From contig CAVYWD010000011.1 in assembly GCA_963772225.1 (NCBI GenBank), forward strand, positions 1,116,001-1,180,000: a DNA stretch of 64,000 bases, written 5' to 3'. Source of the DNA: CAVYWD01 sp963772225. GTDB taxonomy: Bacteria; Myxococcota; Myxococcia; Myxococcales; UBA5297. How positions within the stretch are numbered: the first letter of the stretch is position 1; the number at the start of each line of letters is the position of its first letter. The notes under the pieces were generated by a model. It was not told where the DNA came from, did not search any database, and saw nothing but the letters and a program-made list of their open reading frames with translations. Below, in pieces: positions 37,932 to 46,599 of this stretch. The translations under genes and the position numbers were made by a program.

Positions 37932-39350
37932 ATGATGCGCTTGCACGATTGGACTGTCGGGTTCGCTGCCGCCCTCGCGGCCATGGGGTCCGCGACGGCA
38001 TCGGCGCAGGAGCGCATCTCCGTGGAACAGGCAGTGGCGCTCGCGCTCAAGCAGAACCTGCGGCTGCTCGCGTCGCAGAAGCGCTCCGCCGCGAGCCATG
38101 AGACGGCAGCGGCGGCCTTCGCGCTGATGTTGCCGTCCCTGCGGCTGACCGACGCGTACCAGCACTGGAACTGCCCGGCGGCCTTTCAGGTGCAGAACTT
38201 CGCGGCGGGCACCGCGTGCCTATCCGACATCGAAGCCATGCCAATGCCGGCCCCCGACCTGTCGGCGTTCACGGCCGCGCAGCAGGCGCAGCTCGGCGCG
38301 CTCGTCTCCAGCCTTGCCGCGCCGGTTGTCGAGCGCAAGCAGAACACCAACCTGGTCGCCGCGACCGCCCACCAACCCCTGGTTGGCCTCTTTCGCCTCG
38401 GCTACGATTTCTCGGCCGCGCGCGCCAGCGCCTTGGCTTCGGACGAAGGCGTCAAGGTCTCGGAGGCCGCGCTGACCCAGGCGGTGCGCACGGGCTTCCT
38501 GAGACACTTTGCGGCGCTCGCGGAAGAGCAGATCGCCGCCGCATCGGCGATGGATCTTCGCCAGGAGGTCGAGCAGGCGCAGGCGCGGCTCAAGGCGGAC
38601 GTCATCACCCGCTCCGATCTGCTGCGCGTCCAGGTCTCCGAGGCCGATGCCGAGCAGCGGCAGATCGCCGCACGCACGCAGGCCACGGTGATTAAGGCCA
38701 ACCTGCTCGACGCGCTCGGGCTGCAGCTGACGCAGAATGTGGAGCTCGTCGAGCCCGCGGCGTTGATGGTCGCGGCGAAGCAGCCGTTGCCCGCGCTGGA
38801 CGACGCGACCAAGCGGGCTCAGCAGCTCCGTCCGGAGATGGCCGAGGCGCAGCTCGCGGCCCAGGCCGCACACCACGCGGGCACCGCGCGATACCTGACG
38901 CTGCTGCCGGAGGTGGATTTCGAGGGCGGATATCTGCGCACCGACGGGCAGCTCTTCGCGCCCGGAAACCAGTGGTTCTTGGGTGTGCTCGCGAGCTGGG
39001 ACATCTGGGATTGGGGGGGTAAGTACCATCGAGCGCGCGCCGCCATAAGCCAGGCCGGAGCGGCCGACATCGATTTGGATGACCAGCGCCGCACCGTGGC
39101 GCTCGAGGTCAAGACCGCCCTGGCGCGGATGGAGGCCGCCAGCGCCTCCGTGACCGTCGCGGAGAGCGCCCTCGCCAGCGCGCAGGAGGCCTATCGTGAA
39201 ACGCGGGAGAAGGTGTCAGCCAATACAGCCACCACGACGGATCTGCTCGACGCGCAGGCAGCACTGACCCGAGCGCGCCTCAACCTCTCGCGCGCGAAGT
39301 ACGAGCTTGCGATAGAGCACGTGGCGCTCCTGCGTGCGACCGGCGAATAG
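37932..39350 (+). CDS. TolC-family outer-membrane efflux protein
   Basis: 472 residues. The start follows AGGAG at 5 nt. A signal peptide ends at ATASAQ, then two OEP repeats of long coiled helices: ISVEQAVALALKQNLRLLAS and a second repeat with ALDDATKRAQQLRPEMAEAQ, each followed by beta-strands (YLTLLPEVDFEGGYL). TolC trimers form the outer-membrane exit duct. Last gene of the HlyD/RbbA/YhhJ/TolC operon, 8 nt after the permease. The substrate is unknown; drug or peptide export is likely by analogy. Confidence 0.9.
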   Translation: MMRLHDWTVGFAAALAAMGSATASAQERISVEQAVALALKQNLRLLASQKRSAASHETAAAAFALMLPSLRLTDAYQHWNCPAAFQVQNFAAGTACLSDIEAMPMPAPDLSAFTAAQQAQLGALVSSLAAPVVERKQNTNLVAATAHQPLVGLFRLGYDFSAARASALASDEGVKVSEAALTQAVRTGFLRHFAALAEEQIAAASAMDLRQEVEQAQARLKADVITRSDLLRVQVSEADAEQRQIAARTQATVIKANLLDALGLQLTQNVELVEPAALMVAAKQPLPALDDATKRAQQLRPEMAEAQLAAQAAHHAGTARYLTLLPEVDFEGGYLRTDGQLFAPGNQWFLGVLASWDIWDWGGKYHRARAAISQAGAADIDLDDQRRTVALEVKTALARMEAASASVTVAESALASAQEAYRETREKVSANTATTTDLLDAQAALTRARLNLSRAKYELAIEHVALLRATGE

Positions 39351-39625
39351 TTTCGATGACAACGCATGGAGGCGCGCCGAAATCCAAGGCATCGCCTTAT
39401 TGGGGCAGCGGGCGCCAATCGAGAGCTCACTGGCGCAAAGAGCAGAGGACGAGGACCGCCACGACTAGGCTTTGAAGCAGCAAGGTGATGGGCAGGAACA
39501 GCCACGTCGGTTAATCCAGTTCGTATCCGCAGGCAATACGTGCTGCGCTCGGCGGTGGAGCGCATCCCCGTGCGGGCGCGGGTGGGTGCGGATCGCGGCG
39601 TCCACCGTTGCCCCGCGGCTGGCCG

Positions 39626-40837
39626 ATGATTCCATTTGAAAGCGGCGAGGCGTTCCTTGCCCCGGTCCAGCGCATCAAGTCCACTGCGGGGCTACCGGGG
39701 GCTTTCACGGCAGATAAACCGGCAAATTGCGAGGTCCTGAGCGTCGAACCCGGCCGCATGGTGGTGCGGGTTGGAGGGGCTTGGCGGCTGGAAGGCGCCT
39801 GGCCCACGGCCGACCTCGTTCTGCGCCGCCTGGCCGCCCTTCCCCGTCCGGAGGGGGTTCGCCTCGAATCGGCGGCGCTCGAATCCTGGGACAGCAGCCT
39901 GGTCGCGTTTCTCTCCCGCGTCCAGGAGGGATGCTCCGAGAGGCAGATGGCCGTGGACCCGAGCGGCCTGCCGGAGCGCCTGGCCCGCTTGCTCACGCTG
40001 GCGGCCGCCGTGAAGAAGGTCACCCTGCCCAGCCGGCCGCGAGAGCCGGCGCTGGCCCTCCTCGGGGGTCTGGTCTTGGGCGGCCTCGCCAGGGGCGCCG
40101 ATGTTCTGGCGTTCCTCGGGGAGAGCACCGCGGCCGTCGCCTTGCTTGCGAGGGGCAAGGCCCGCTTCCGCGGCGCTGAGCTGGAGGCGATGCTCGAGGA
40201 TTGCGGACCTCGGGCCCTCCCCGTCATTGGCCTCCTCACCGCGATGCTGGGAGCGACCTTCGCGTACCTGGGAGCGGCGCAGCTCAAGTTGTTCGGTGCC
40301 CAGATCTATGTCGCCAATCTGGTGGCCATCGCCACCGTCCGGGAAATGGCGCCGCTGATCGTGGGGATCATCATGGCGGGAAGGACGGGCGCGTCCTTCG
40401 CGGCGCACATCGGGTCGATGCAGGTCAACGAAGAGGTCGATGCGCTCCAGACCGCGGGGATACAGCCGGTGGCTTTCCTGATGCTTCCCCGGCTGCTTGC
40501 CCTGGTCGCGATGCTCCCGCTGCTGTGCATCTACGGAGATGTCTGCGGCGTCGCCGCGGGCATGGCGGTGGGCGTCTGGGGGCTCGGGTTGGGGCCGCAG
40601 GAGTACTGGCGGCAGACCCAAGCGGCGCTGGGCGGGAACGACATCGCCATAGGCCTCGTCAAGAGCCTCTGCTTCGCCGTGCTGGTGGCCTTGAGCGGGT
40701 GCTTTCAGGGCTTCGCGAGCGGTCGCAACGCCGCCGGCGTGGGCAGGGCGACGACCCGCGCCGTCGTTCAGGCGATCGTCCTGATCATGGTCGTCGACGC
40801 CGCTTGGGCGATCTCCCTGAGCGCCCTCGGTCTCTAA
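39626..40837 (+). CDS. mlaE: MlaE-type lipid ABC permease with N-terminal STAS-like domain
   Basis: The C-terminal about 260 residues are a MlaE permease: PVIGLLTAMLGATFAYLGAA, YVANLVAIATVREMAPLIVG, IIMAGRTGASFAAHIGSMQV and NEEVDALQTAGIQPVAFLML. The N-terminal 120 residues have the strand/helix order of STAS (MlaB) domains (RMVVRVGGAWRLEGAWPTAD, ALESWDSSLVAFLSRVQEG). This fused arrangement replaces a separate mlaB gene. The start is uncertain: ATG 39626 is used, TTG 39608 and ATG 39758 are possible, and none has a strong ribosome site. First gene of an Mla operon that moves lipids between the membranes. Confidence 0.85.
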   Translation: MIPFESGEAFLAPVQRIKSTAGLPGAFTADKPANCEVLSVEPGRMVVRVGGAWRLEGAWPTADLVLRRLAALPRPEGVRLESAALESWDSSLVAFLSRVQEGCSERQMAVDPSGLPERLARLLTLAAAVKKVTLPSRPREPALALLGGLVLGGLARGADVLAFLGESTAAVALLARGKARFRGAELEAMLEDCGPRALPVIGLLTAMLGATFAYLGAAQLKLFGAQIYVANLVAIATVREMAPLIVGIIMAGRTGASFAAHIGSMQVNEEVDALQTAGIQPVAFLMLPRLLALVAMLPLLCIYGDVCGVAAGMAVGVWGLGLGPQEYWRQTQAALGGNDIAIGLVKSLCFAVLVALSGCFQGFASGRNAAGVGRATTRAVVQAIVLIMVVDAAWAISLSALGL

Positions 40838-40845
40838 GGGCTTCG

Positions 40846-41619
40846 ATGGAGCAGCGTCCCCCCTATCTCGAGGCCCGCGGGTTGACCTTGTCCTACGGCG
40901 ATGCACCGGTCTTGCGAGACCTCGATTTCGCCGTTCCGCGCGGCGAGATCTTCGTCGTCATGGGCGGCAGCGGCTGCGGCAAGAGCACGCTCCTCAAGTG
41001 CCTCATCGGCCTAAATGAGCCAGCAGCCGGAAAGGTGCTTTACGGCCCGACGAGCTTCTGGGAAGCAGGGCCCGAAGCGCGCGAGCGCATTCTGCGTCGC
41101 TGCGGAGTCCTGTACCAAGGCGGCGCCCTGTGGAGCGCCCTGACGCTGAGCGAGAATGTGGCACTTCCGCTGAAGATGCACACCCGGCTCGAGCCACAGC
41201 AGGTGCGCGAGCTCGTGGCGCTCAAGCTGGCCTTGGTCGGGCTGGGCGGCCTCGAGCAGCGCTACCCCTCCGAGCTGAGCGGTGGCATGCGCAAGCGCGC
41301 AGGGTTGGCGCGAGCGGTGGCGCTCGACCCCGAGATCCTCTTCGTCGACGAGCCCACCGCGGGGCTGGACCCGGTCGCGGCGCGCCGGTTCGACGAGCTT
41401 CTCCTGGCGCTGCGCGACGCCCTCAGCATCACCGCGGTGGTTGTCACGCATGAGCTGGCCAGCATCTTCGCCATCGCCGACGACGCGGTGTACCTCGACA
41501 GCGAGACCAGGACCATCCTCGCCCGTGGCGCCCCGAGAAAGATGCTCGCCGAGTGCCCGGACGCGAAGGTTCGGAGCTTCCTGACCCGCGGGGGCGCGAC
41601 TCCGCCGCCCGCGTCCTAG
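40846..41619 (+). CDS. mlaF: MlaF-type ABC ATPase
   Basis: 257 residues, beginning 8 nt after mlaE. All ATPase motifs are present: Walker A GGSGCGKSTLLKCLIGL, Q-loop LYQGGALWSAL, signature ELSGGMRKRAGLARAVAL, Walker B EILFVDEPTAGLDPV and the switch His in VVTHELASI. It drives the MlaE permease at the inner membrane. Confidence 0.93.
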   Translation: MEQRPPYLEARGLTLSYGDAPVLRDLDFAVPRGEIFVVMGGSGCGKSTLLKCLIGLNEPAAGKVLYGPTSFWEAGPEARERILRRCGVLYQGGALWSALTLSENVALPLKMHTRLEPQQVRELVALKLALVGLGGLEQRYPSELSGGMRKRAGLARAVALDPEILFVDEPTAGLDPVAARRFDELLLALRDALSITAVVVTHELASIFAIADDAVYLDSETRTILARGAPRKMLAECPDAKVRSFLTRGGATPPPAS

Positions 41620-41653
41620 GAGCTCGGGAACCCTACCGTGAAAGGCTGGCGCC

Positions 41654-42460
41654 ATGGCGAATCGACGCACTCGAACCGCGCTGGGGGCGTTTGTCGTGGG
41701 GGCGCTCGCTCTGACCGTGGTCTTCGGCTTGCTTGTGGGAGCTCGCGTGTTCGCCAAGCGCGGAATCACCTACGTGGTGTTCTTCCCCGAATCGGTGGGA
41801 GGACTCTCTCCGGGCGCAGCGGTCACGTTCAGAGGCATACGAATCGGGTCGGTCAAGGAGGTCATCATCCAGCTCGATCCGAAGTCGGGGACGATTCACA
41901 TACCGGTCATCGTGCAGATCGAACCGCACCTGGTGCGAGTCGGCGGCGTCCCCGCCCCTGAGCGGAGTCAATCCCGAGCGGCGATCGACGAACTCGTGAA
42001 GCGCGGCCTACGGGCGCGGCTGATCACCTCGAGCATCGTCACTGGCCAGCGAGCGGTCGAGCTCGACCTACGCCCGGAAGTCCCTGCAGATCTCGTCGGG
42101 GCGTACCCCAACCTGCCCGAGCTGCCGGCAATGGCCTCGAGTACCGAGGAGTTGGAACGAGCCATCGCGCGGCTCCCGCTGGAAGACATCGTCCGCGAGC
42201 TGCACGCGACCTTGCGAAGCATCCACGGCCTGGTCAGCAGGCCCCAGATCCCTGCGACCGCCCAATCCGTCACCGAGGCGGCGCAGGAGTTTCAACGCCT
42301 CGCCCGGGGTCTCGAGAGCGAGACGGTGCCGGCGATGAAAGAAGTGGGCGATACCGCCCGCGCGCTGCGCTCCTTCATCGACTACCTCGAGCAGCATCCG
42401 GAGTCCTTGCTGCGCGGCAAGGGCGGCAGCAAGGAGCAAAAGGGACCCAAGGAGAAATGA
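41654..42460 (+). CDS. mlaD: MCE-domain (MlaD/PqiB-like) periplasmic lipid-transfer protein
   Basis: 268 residues. One N-terminal membrane anchor (GAFVVGALALTVVFGLLVGA), one MCE domain (about 35-130, YVVFFPESVGGLSPGAAVTF and GIRIGSVKEVII), then a long amphipathic helical C-terminus (STEELERAIARLPLEDIVRE, ESETVPAMKEVGDTARALRS) like PqiB needles. MCE proteins form hexameric rings that carry lipids through the periplasm. Only one MCE domain, so closer to MlaD in size. The stop is 1 nt from the next start. Confidence 0.9.
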   Translation: MANRRTRTALGAFVVGALALTVVFGLLVGARVFAKRGITYVVFFPESVGGLSPGAAVTFRGIRIGSVKEVIIQLDPKSGTIHIPVIVQIEPHLVRVGGVPAPERSQSRAAIDELVKRGLRARLITSSIVTGQRAVELDLRPEVPADLVGAYPNLPELPAMASSTEELERAIARLPLEDIVRELHATLRSIHGLVSRPQIPATAQSVTEAAQEFQRLARGLESETVPAMKEVGDTARALRSFIDYLEQHPESLLRGKGGSKEQKGPKEK

Positions 42461-42461
42461 C

Positions 42462-43088
42462 ATGCGCAAAGCCGCCATCCTGTCCCTGGCCTTTCTCGGC
42501 TCGCTGTCGCTGTTCCCGGGATGCAGCCGCTCCGCCCCCACGCGCTTCTACTTGCTCCGTTCCATCGCTCCCGAGCTTCCGGAGCGCGCCGCGGCCCGCA
42601 CGGAGGGGGCCGTCGCGGTCGGCCCGGTCAAGCTCCCGGAGTATCTCGACCGCCCTCAAATCGTGACCCGCGCCGATTCGGGGACGCAGGTGGTCGTGGC
42701 CGAGTTTGATCGCTGGGCTGAGCCGCTTGCCGACGGCATCAAGCGCGTCGTCGTTCAGAACCTGGCGGTCTTGCTTCCGGCCACCAGCGTCCATGGCTTT
42801 CCGGCGATAGGCGAGGTTTCGGCGGACTTCTTCCAAGTCTCGCTGCAGGTAGAGAGGCTCGACGCCGCTCCCGGCAGCGCGACGCTCGAGGTCTGGTGGT
42901 CCATCCTCGACGCCAGGGGAGCCACCGTCTCCCCGCCGACCCGATTCCAATCGGCGATCCGGGTCGTCCAGATGAGCTACGACGCGTTCGTCAGCGCCGA
43001 AAGCCAGGCGCTCGGCCAGCTCAGTCGCGAGGTGGCCGCCAAGCTCCACGAGATTGGGGCCCCTGCTGCCCGTGGGCCGCGTCCATAA
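42462..43088 (+). CDS. PqiC/YmbA-type transport-auxiliary lipoprotein
   Basis: 208 residues. The lipoprotein signal (MRKAAILSLAFLGSLSLFPG, Cys21) is followed by the family core: TRFYLLRSIAPE, VAVGPVKLPEYLDRPQIVTR and VVAEFDRWAEPLADGIKRVV. Members sit in the outer membrane and receive lipids from MCE proteins. Here it takes the place that MlaC/MlaA have in the E. coli system. Last gene of the operon. Confidence 0.9.
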   Translation: MRKAAILSLAFLGSLSLFPGCSRSAPTRFYLLRSIAPELPERAAARTEGAVAVGPVKLPEYLDRPQIVTRADSGTQVVVAEFDRWAEPLADGIKRVVVQNLAVLLPATSVHGFPAIGEVSADFFQVSLQVERLDAAPGSATLEVWWSILDARGATVSPPTRFQSAIRVVQMSYDAFVSAESQALGQLSREVAAKLHEIGAPAARGPRP

Positions 43089-43141
43089 CGGCCAGCGCCA
43101 CGGGGCGAGGATATCTTAGAGACAGCCGGAGGCCCCACATC

Positions 43142-46100
43142 GTGACCGTCGCATCGCCCATCGTCACGCTCTCTCCGAGGGACTACGACGCCGTGCTGTT
43201 CGATCTGGACGGCGTGCTGACCCGAACTGCGAGCGTGCATGCGGCGGCCTGGAAGCGACTGTTCGACGAGTTTCTCGCTCAACGATGCGCCCAGACAGGG
43301 AAACCGTTTTCCCCGTTCGATCTCGAGGCAGACTATCGCGTCTACGTGGACGGAAAGTCGCGCGAGGGCGGTGTGGCGTCCTTTCTCCAGTCGCGCGGGA
43401 TCGATCTGCCGCTCGGCGCTCCGGGCGATACGCCGTCGCTGCAGACCGTACACAGCCTGGGCAGGCTGAAGGACGAATACTTCCACCAGCAGCTGAGGTC
43501 GCACGGCGTCGAGCGCTACGAAACGTCGATCGAACTCGTGCGCACGCTGCGAGCAGAGGACGTCAAGATCGCCGTCGTTTCGTCGAGCAAAAACTGTGCA
43601 GAAATTCTGGATGCCGCGGGAATCGCTGACCTGCTCGACGTGAGTGTGGACGGCTTGGATATTGCCAGGCTCCATTTGAAGTGGAAGCCGGCCCCAGAGG
43701 TCTTTCTCGAGGCCGCGCGGCGCCTCGGGGCGGAACCATCGCGAACCGTGGTCGTGGAAGACGCGCTCGCGGGTGTCGAGGCGGCGCGGGCTGGGGGGTT
43801 CGGCCTGGTGATCGGGATCGACCGCAGGGGTCGGTCCCTCGAGCTGCGCCGCAGTGGCGCCGATGTCGTCGTGGCCGACCTGACCGCGGTGCGCGTCGCT
43901 GTCGAGCCGCCGGGGACGTGGTCGCTTGTCTTCGAGGAATTCGATCCCGCCCGAGAAGGAATCCGCGAATCCCTCTGCACGCTGGGCAACGGCTACTTCG
44001 CGACAAGAGGAGCTGCGCCCGGTTCGGCGGCGGACGGCGTGCACTATCCCGGCACTTACCTGGCAGGCGGCCACAACCGCCTACGGACTGACATCGCCGG
44101 CCGTGTGGTCGAAAATGAGGATTTGGTGAATTTTCCGAACTGGCTGGCCGTGCAGTTCCGTCTCGCCGACAGCGCCTGGTTCGACGAAGGGCGCGTCACG
44201 CTGCTCGAGTATCGCCAGGAGCTCGATCTCGCGCGCGGCTTGCTGATGCGAACCGTCAGGTTCGAGGAGGAGGGCCGGCGCACTTGCCTGCGCGAGCGCC
44301 GGCTGGTGGCGATGCACGATATGCATCTCGCAGGCCTCGAAATGTCACTGACTCCGGAGAACTGGTCGGGGAGCGTCACCCTTCTCAGCGCCATCGACGG
44401 CCGGGTGGTCAACACCGGGGCCCGGCTCTACCGCAAATTCAACAACCGACATCTCGAGCCGCTGACCTCCGAAGCCGTCGGGGTCGACGGCGTGTGTCTC
44501 GTCGTGCGCACGAGCCAGTCGAAGCTCCACATCGCGCAAGCGGCCAGGACCCAGGTGACAGTGGAGGGCAAGCCTGCCGGAACCCACCGGCGACTGACGG
44601 AAGAGCCGGGCTATATCGGGCAGGAACTCACCCTGCAGCTCGCCCAGGGCCAGACAGCGGTGGTGGAGAAGATCCTATCGTTGTACACCTCGCGCGACGA
44701 GGCCATCTCGGAGCCGACGCACGAGGCGCGCAAGGCCCTTGAGCGGGCAGGAAGATTCGACGACCTGCTGGCAGCGCACGCGCTCCGTTGGAAGCAGATT
44801 TGGCGTCGCTTCGACGTGCACTTCGAACCGGATCAACCGGAGGGTCTGAATGCGCTGATGCTGGTGCGCTTGAATATGTTTCACCTGTTGCAGACCCTTT
44901 CTCTGTTCACCATCGGGCTTGACATCGGCGTGCCGGCTCGGGGCTGGACCGGCGAGGCCTACCAGGGACACGTCTTCTGGGACGAGCTGTTCATCTTCCC
45001 GTTCTTCAACTATCGCATCCCGGAGATCACCCGTTCGTTGCTGATGTACCGTTTCCGCCGACTGGGCGAGGCACGTGCCGCCGCCCGGCGCGCCGGCTAC
45101 GCGGGCGCCATGTTCCCCTGGCAAAGCGGCAGCGACGGCGAGGAGATGACCCAGGTTCAGAACCTCAATCCGCGCTCGCAGCGCTGGGTCCCCGACAACT
45201 CGCACCTGGAGCGCCACGTGGGAAGCGCCATCGCCTACGGCGTCTGGCAGTATTACCAGGTGACGCATGACGTGGACTTTCTCGAGTTCATCGGCGCGGA
45301 GCTGCTCCTGGAGGTCGCACGGTTCTGGTCGAGCATGGCTCAATTCAACGAGGCCCGCGGGCGCTACGAGATCCACGGCGTGATGGGGCCAGACGAGTTC
45401 CACGAAGGCCATCCAGATCGGTCTGAACCGGGTCTTTCCAACAATGCGTACACCAACGTCATGGCGGTCTGGGTGCTGTGGCGCGCGCTGGAGGTCCTGG
45501 ATCTGTTGTCGCCGCTGCGCCGCATCGAGGTCACGGAGTCGCTCGGGTTGACGCACGAGGAGCTCGAGCGTTGGGAGGCCATCAGCCGCCGGATGCTCGT
45601 CCCGATGCAGGAGGACGGGATCATCAGCCAGTTCGAGGGATACGAGAAGTTGCGCGAGCTCGATTGGGAAGCCTATCGGTCGCGGTATGGCAACATCCAG
45701 CGACTCGACTTGATCCTCGAAGCGGAGAACGACACCCCCAATCGCTACAAGTTGTCGAAGCAGGCGGACGCGCTGATGCTCTTCTACCTGTTCTCAGCCG
45801 ACGAGCTTGGCGCGATATTCGCGCGGCTCGGCTATCGCTGGGACGAGAGCATGATCCCCCGCACCATCGCGTATTACGACGCGCGAACGTCCCATGGGTC
45901 CACGCTGAGCCGCGTGGTGCACAGCTGGGTCTTCGCCCGTTTCGATCGTCGCCGGTCGTTCGCCTACCTATCGGAGGCGCTCCAGAGTGACGTGGCCGAC
46001 ATCCAGCAGGGCAGCACGGGCGAGGGCGTGCACCTGGGCGCCATGGCGGGCACGGTGGACCTGGCGCAGCGCGTGGCGACCGGAATCGAGGTCACGGGCG

Positions 46101-46309
46101 ATGTGCTCCGCTTCGATCCGCAGCTGCCCGAGGAGCTCGACCGCCTCGACATGAGAATCCGCTATCGAGGGCATTCGCTCGAAATTCGCCTCACGCGGGA
46201 CGCGCTGACGATTCGAGGGCGCGATCGCCGACCCGAGCCCATTCGCGTCGGACTCAGGGGCGAGGTCTTCGAGTTTGCCGGAGGCAACACGCGCGTGTTC
46301 CCACTTTGA
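43142..46309 (+). CDS. Beta-phosphoglucomutase fused to GH65 disaccharide phosphorylase
   Basis: 1055 residues from GTG 43142 (GGAGG 9 nt upstream). Residues 1-250 are a HAD-type beta-phosphoglucomutase with nucleophile D21 and acid D23 in VLFDLDGVLTRT, VVSSSKNCAEIL, KPAPEVFLEAARRLG and VVVEDALAGVEAARAG. Residues about 259-1055 are a GH65 phosphorylase, catalytic acid E752 in HGVMGPDEFHEGH, with GWTGEAYQGHVFWDELFIFP and QGSTGEGVHLGAMAGTVDL. The GH65 half phosphorolyses trehalose, kojibiose, nigerose or maltose to beta-glucose-1-P, and the mutase half makes glucose-6-P. The disaccharide cannot be told from sequence. Cytoplasmic. Such fusions are known in other bacteria. Confidence 0.93.
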   Translation: MTVASPIVTLSPRDYDAVLFDLDGVLTRTASVHAAAWKRLFDEFLAQRCAQTGKPFSPFDLEADYRVYVDGKSREGGVASFLQSRGIDLPLGAPGDTPSLQTVHSLGRLKDEYFHQQLRSHGVERYETSIELVRTLRAEDVKIAVVSSSKNCAEILDAAGIADLLDVSVDGLDIARLHLKWKPAPEVFLEAARRLGAEPSRTVVVEDALAGVEAARAGGFGLVIGIDRRGRSLELRRSGADVVVADLTAVRVAVEPPGTWSLVFEEFDPAREGIRESLCTLGNGYFATRGAAPGSAADGVHYPGTYLAGGHNRLRTDIAGRVVENEDLVNFPNWLAVQFRLADSAWFDEGRVTLLEYRQELDLARGLLMRTVRFEEEGRRTCLRERRLVAMHDMHLAGLEMSLTPENWSGSVTLLSAIDGRVVNTGARLYRKFNNRHLEPLTSEAVGVDGVCLVVRTSQSKLHIAQAARTQVTVEGKPAGTHRRLTEEPGYIGQELTLQLAQGQTAVVEKILSLYTSRDEAISEPTHEARKALERAGRFDDLLAAHALRWKQIWRRFDVHFEPDQPEGLNALMLVRLNMFHLLQTLSLFTIGLDIGVPARGWTGEAYQGHVFWDELFIFPFFNYRIPEITRSLLMYRFRRLGEARAAARRAGYAGAMFPWQSGSDGEEMTQVQNLNPRSQRWVPDNSHLERHVGSAIAYGVWQYYQVTHDVDFLEFIGAELLLEVARFWSSMAQFNEARGRYEIHGVMGPDEFHEGHPDRSEPGLSNNAYTNVMAVWVLWRALEVLDLLSPLRRIEVTESLGLTHEELERWEAISRRMLVPMQEDGIISQFEGYEKLRELDWEAYRSRYGNIQRLDLILEAENDTPNRYKLSKQADALMLFYLFSADELGAIFARLGYRWDESMIPRTIAYYDARTSHGSTLSRVVHSWVFARFDRRRSFAYLSEALQSDVADIQQGSTGEGVHLGAMAGTVDLAQRVATGIEVTGDVLRFDPQLPEELDRLDMRIRYRGHSLEIRLTRDALTIRGRDRRPEPIRVGLRGEVFEFAGGNTRVFPL

Positions 46310-46422
46310 TGGCTGTTCCAGTGGGCTGAAGGTCGGGGCGAGAGTCTGGGCAAGGTGGGCGAGCGGGCGGGACAGTTCCTCCGCCCTCGGCATCGGGTCC
46401 GAGCCGACCTCGCCCTGCCGGC

Positions 46423-46599
46423 CTATTGCCCGCAGTTGTGCGTCCCCGAGGGCGTACACGCGATGTCCCTCTTCGCGGCCTGGATGGCGCACGCGCCGGA
46501 GCAGGTGTCGAGACAATGATTGCTGACGCAGGAGGGGTCGCACTGCGGATAGCTGCCGCATTTCGCGAATTCGCAGGCTTCCATCTGCGTCATCGTCAT
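46423..46599 (-). CDS. Cys-rich 58-residue ORF coupled to the GH43-like gene
   Basis: The start ATG overlaps the TAA of the gene before it as TAATG (46601-46597). The product (MTMTQMEACEFAKCGSYPQC, DPSCVSNHCLDTCSGACA and a tail with two more Cys) has nine Cys in 58 residues and no signal peptide of its own. The Cys pattern looks like the extracellular knobs on Myxococcota surface proteins, so it may be a displaced C-terminal tail of the GH43-like lipoprotein created by an indel, or a small separate protein. Coding status is unproven. Confidence 0.35.
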   Translation of the reverse strand: MTMTQMEACEFAKCGSYPQCDPSCVSNHCLDTCSGACAIQAAKRDIACTPSGTHNCGQ

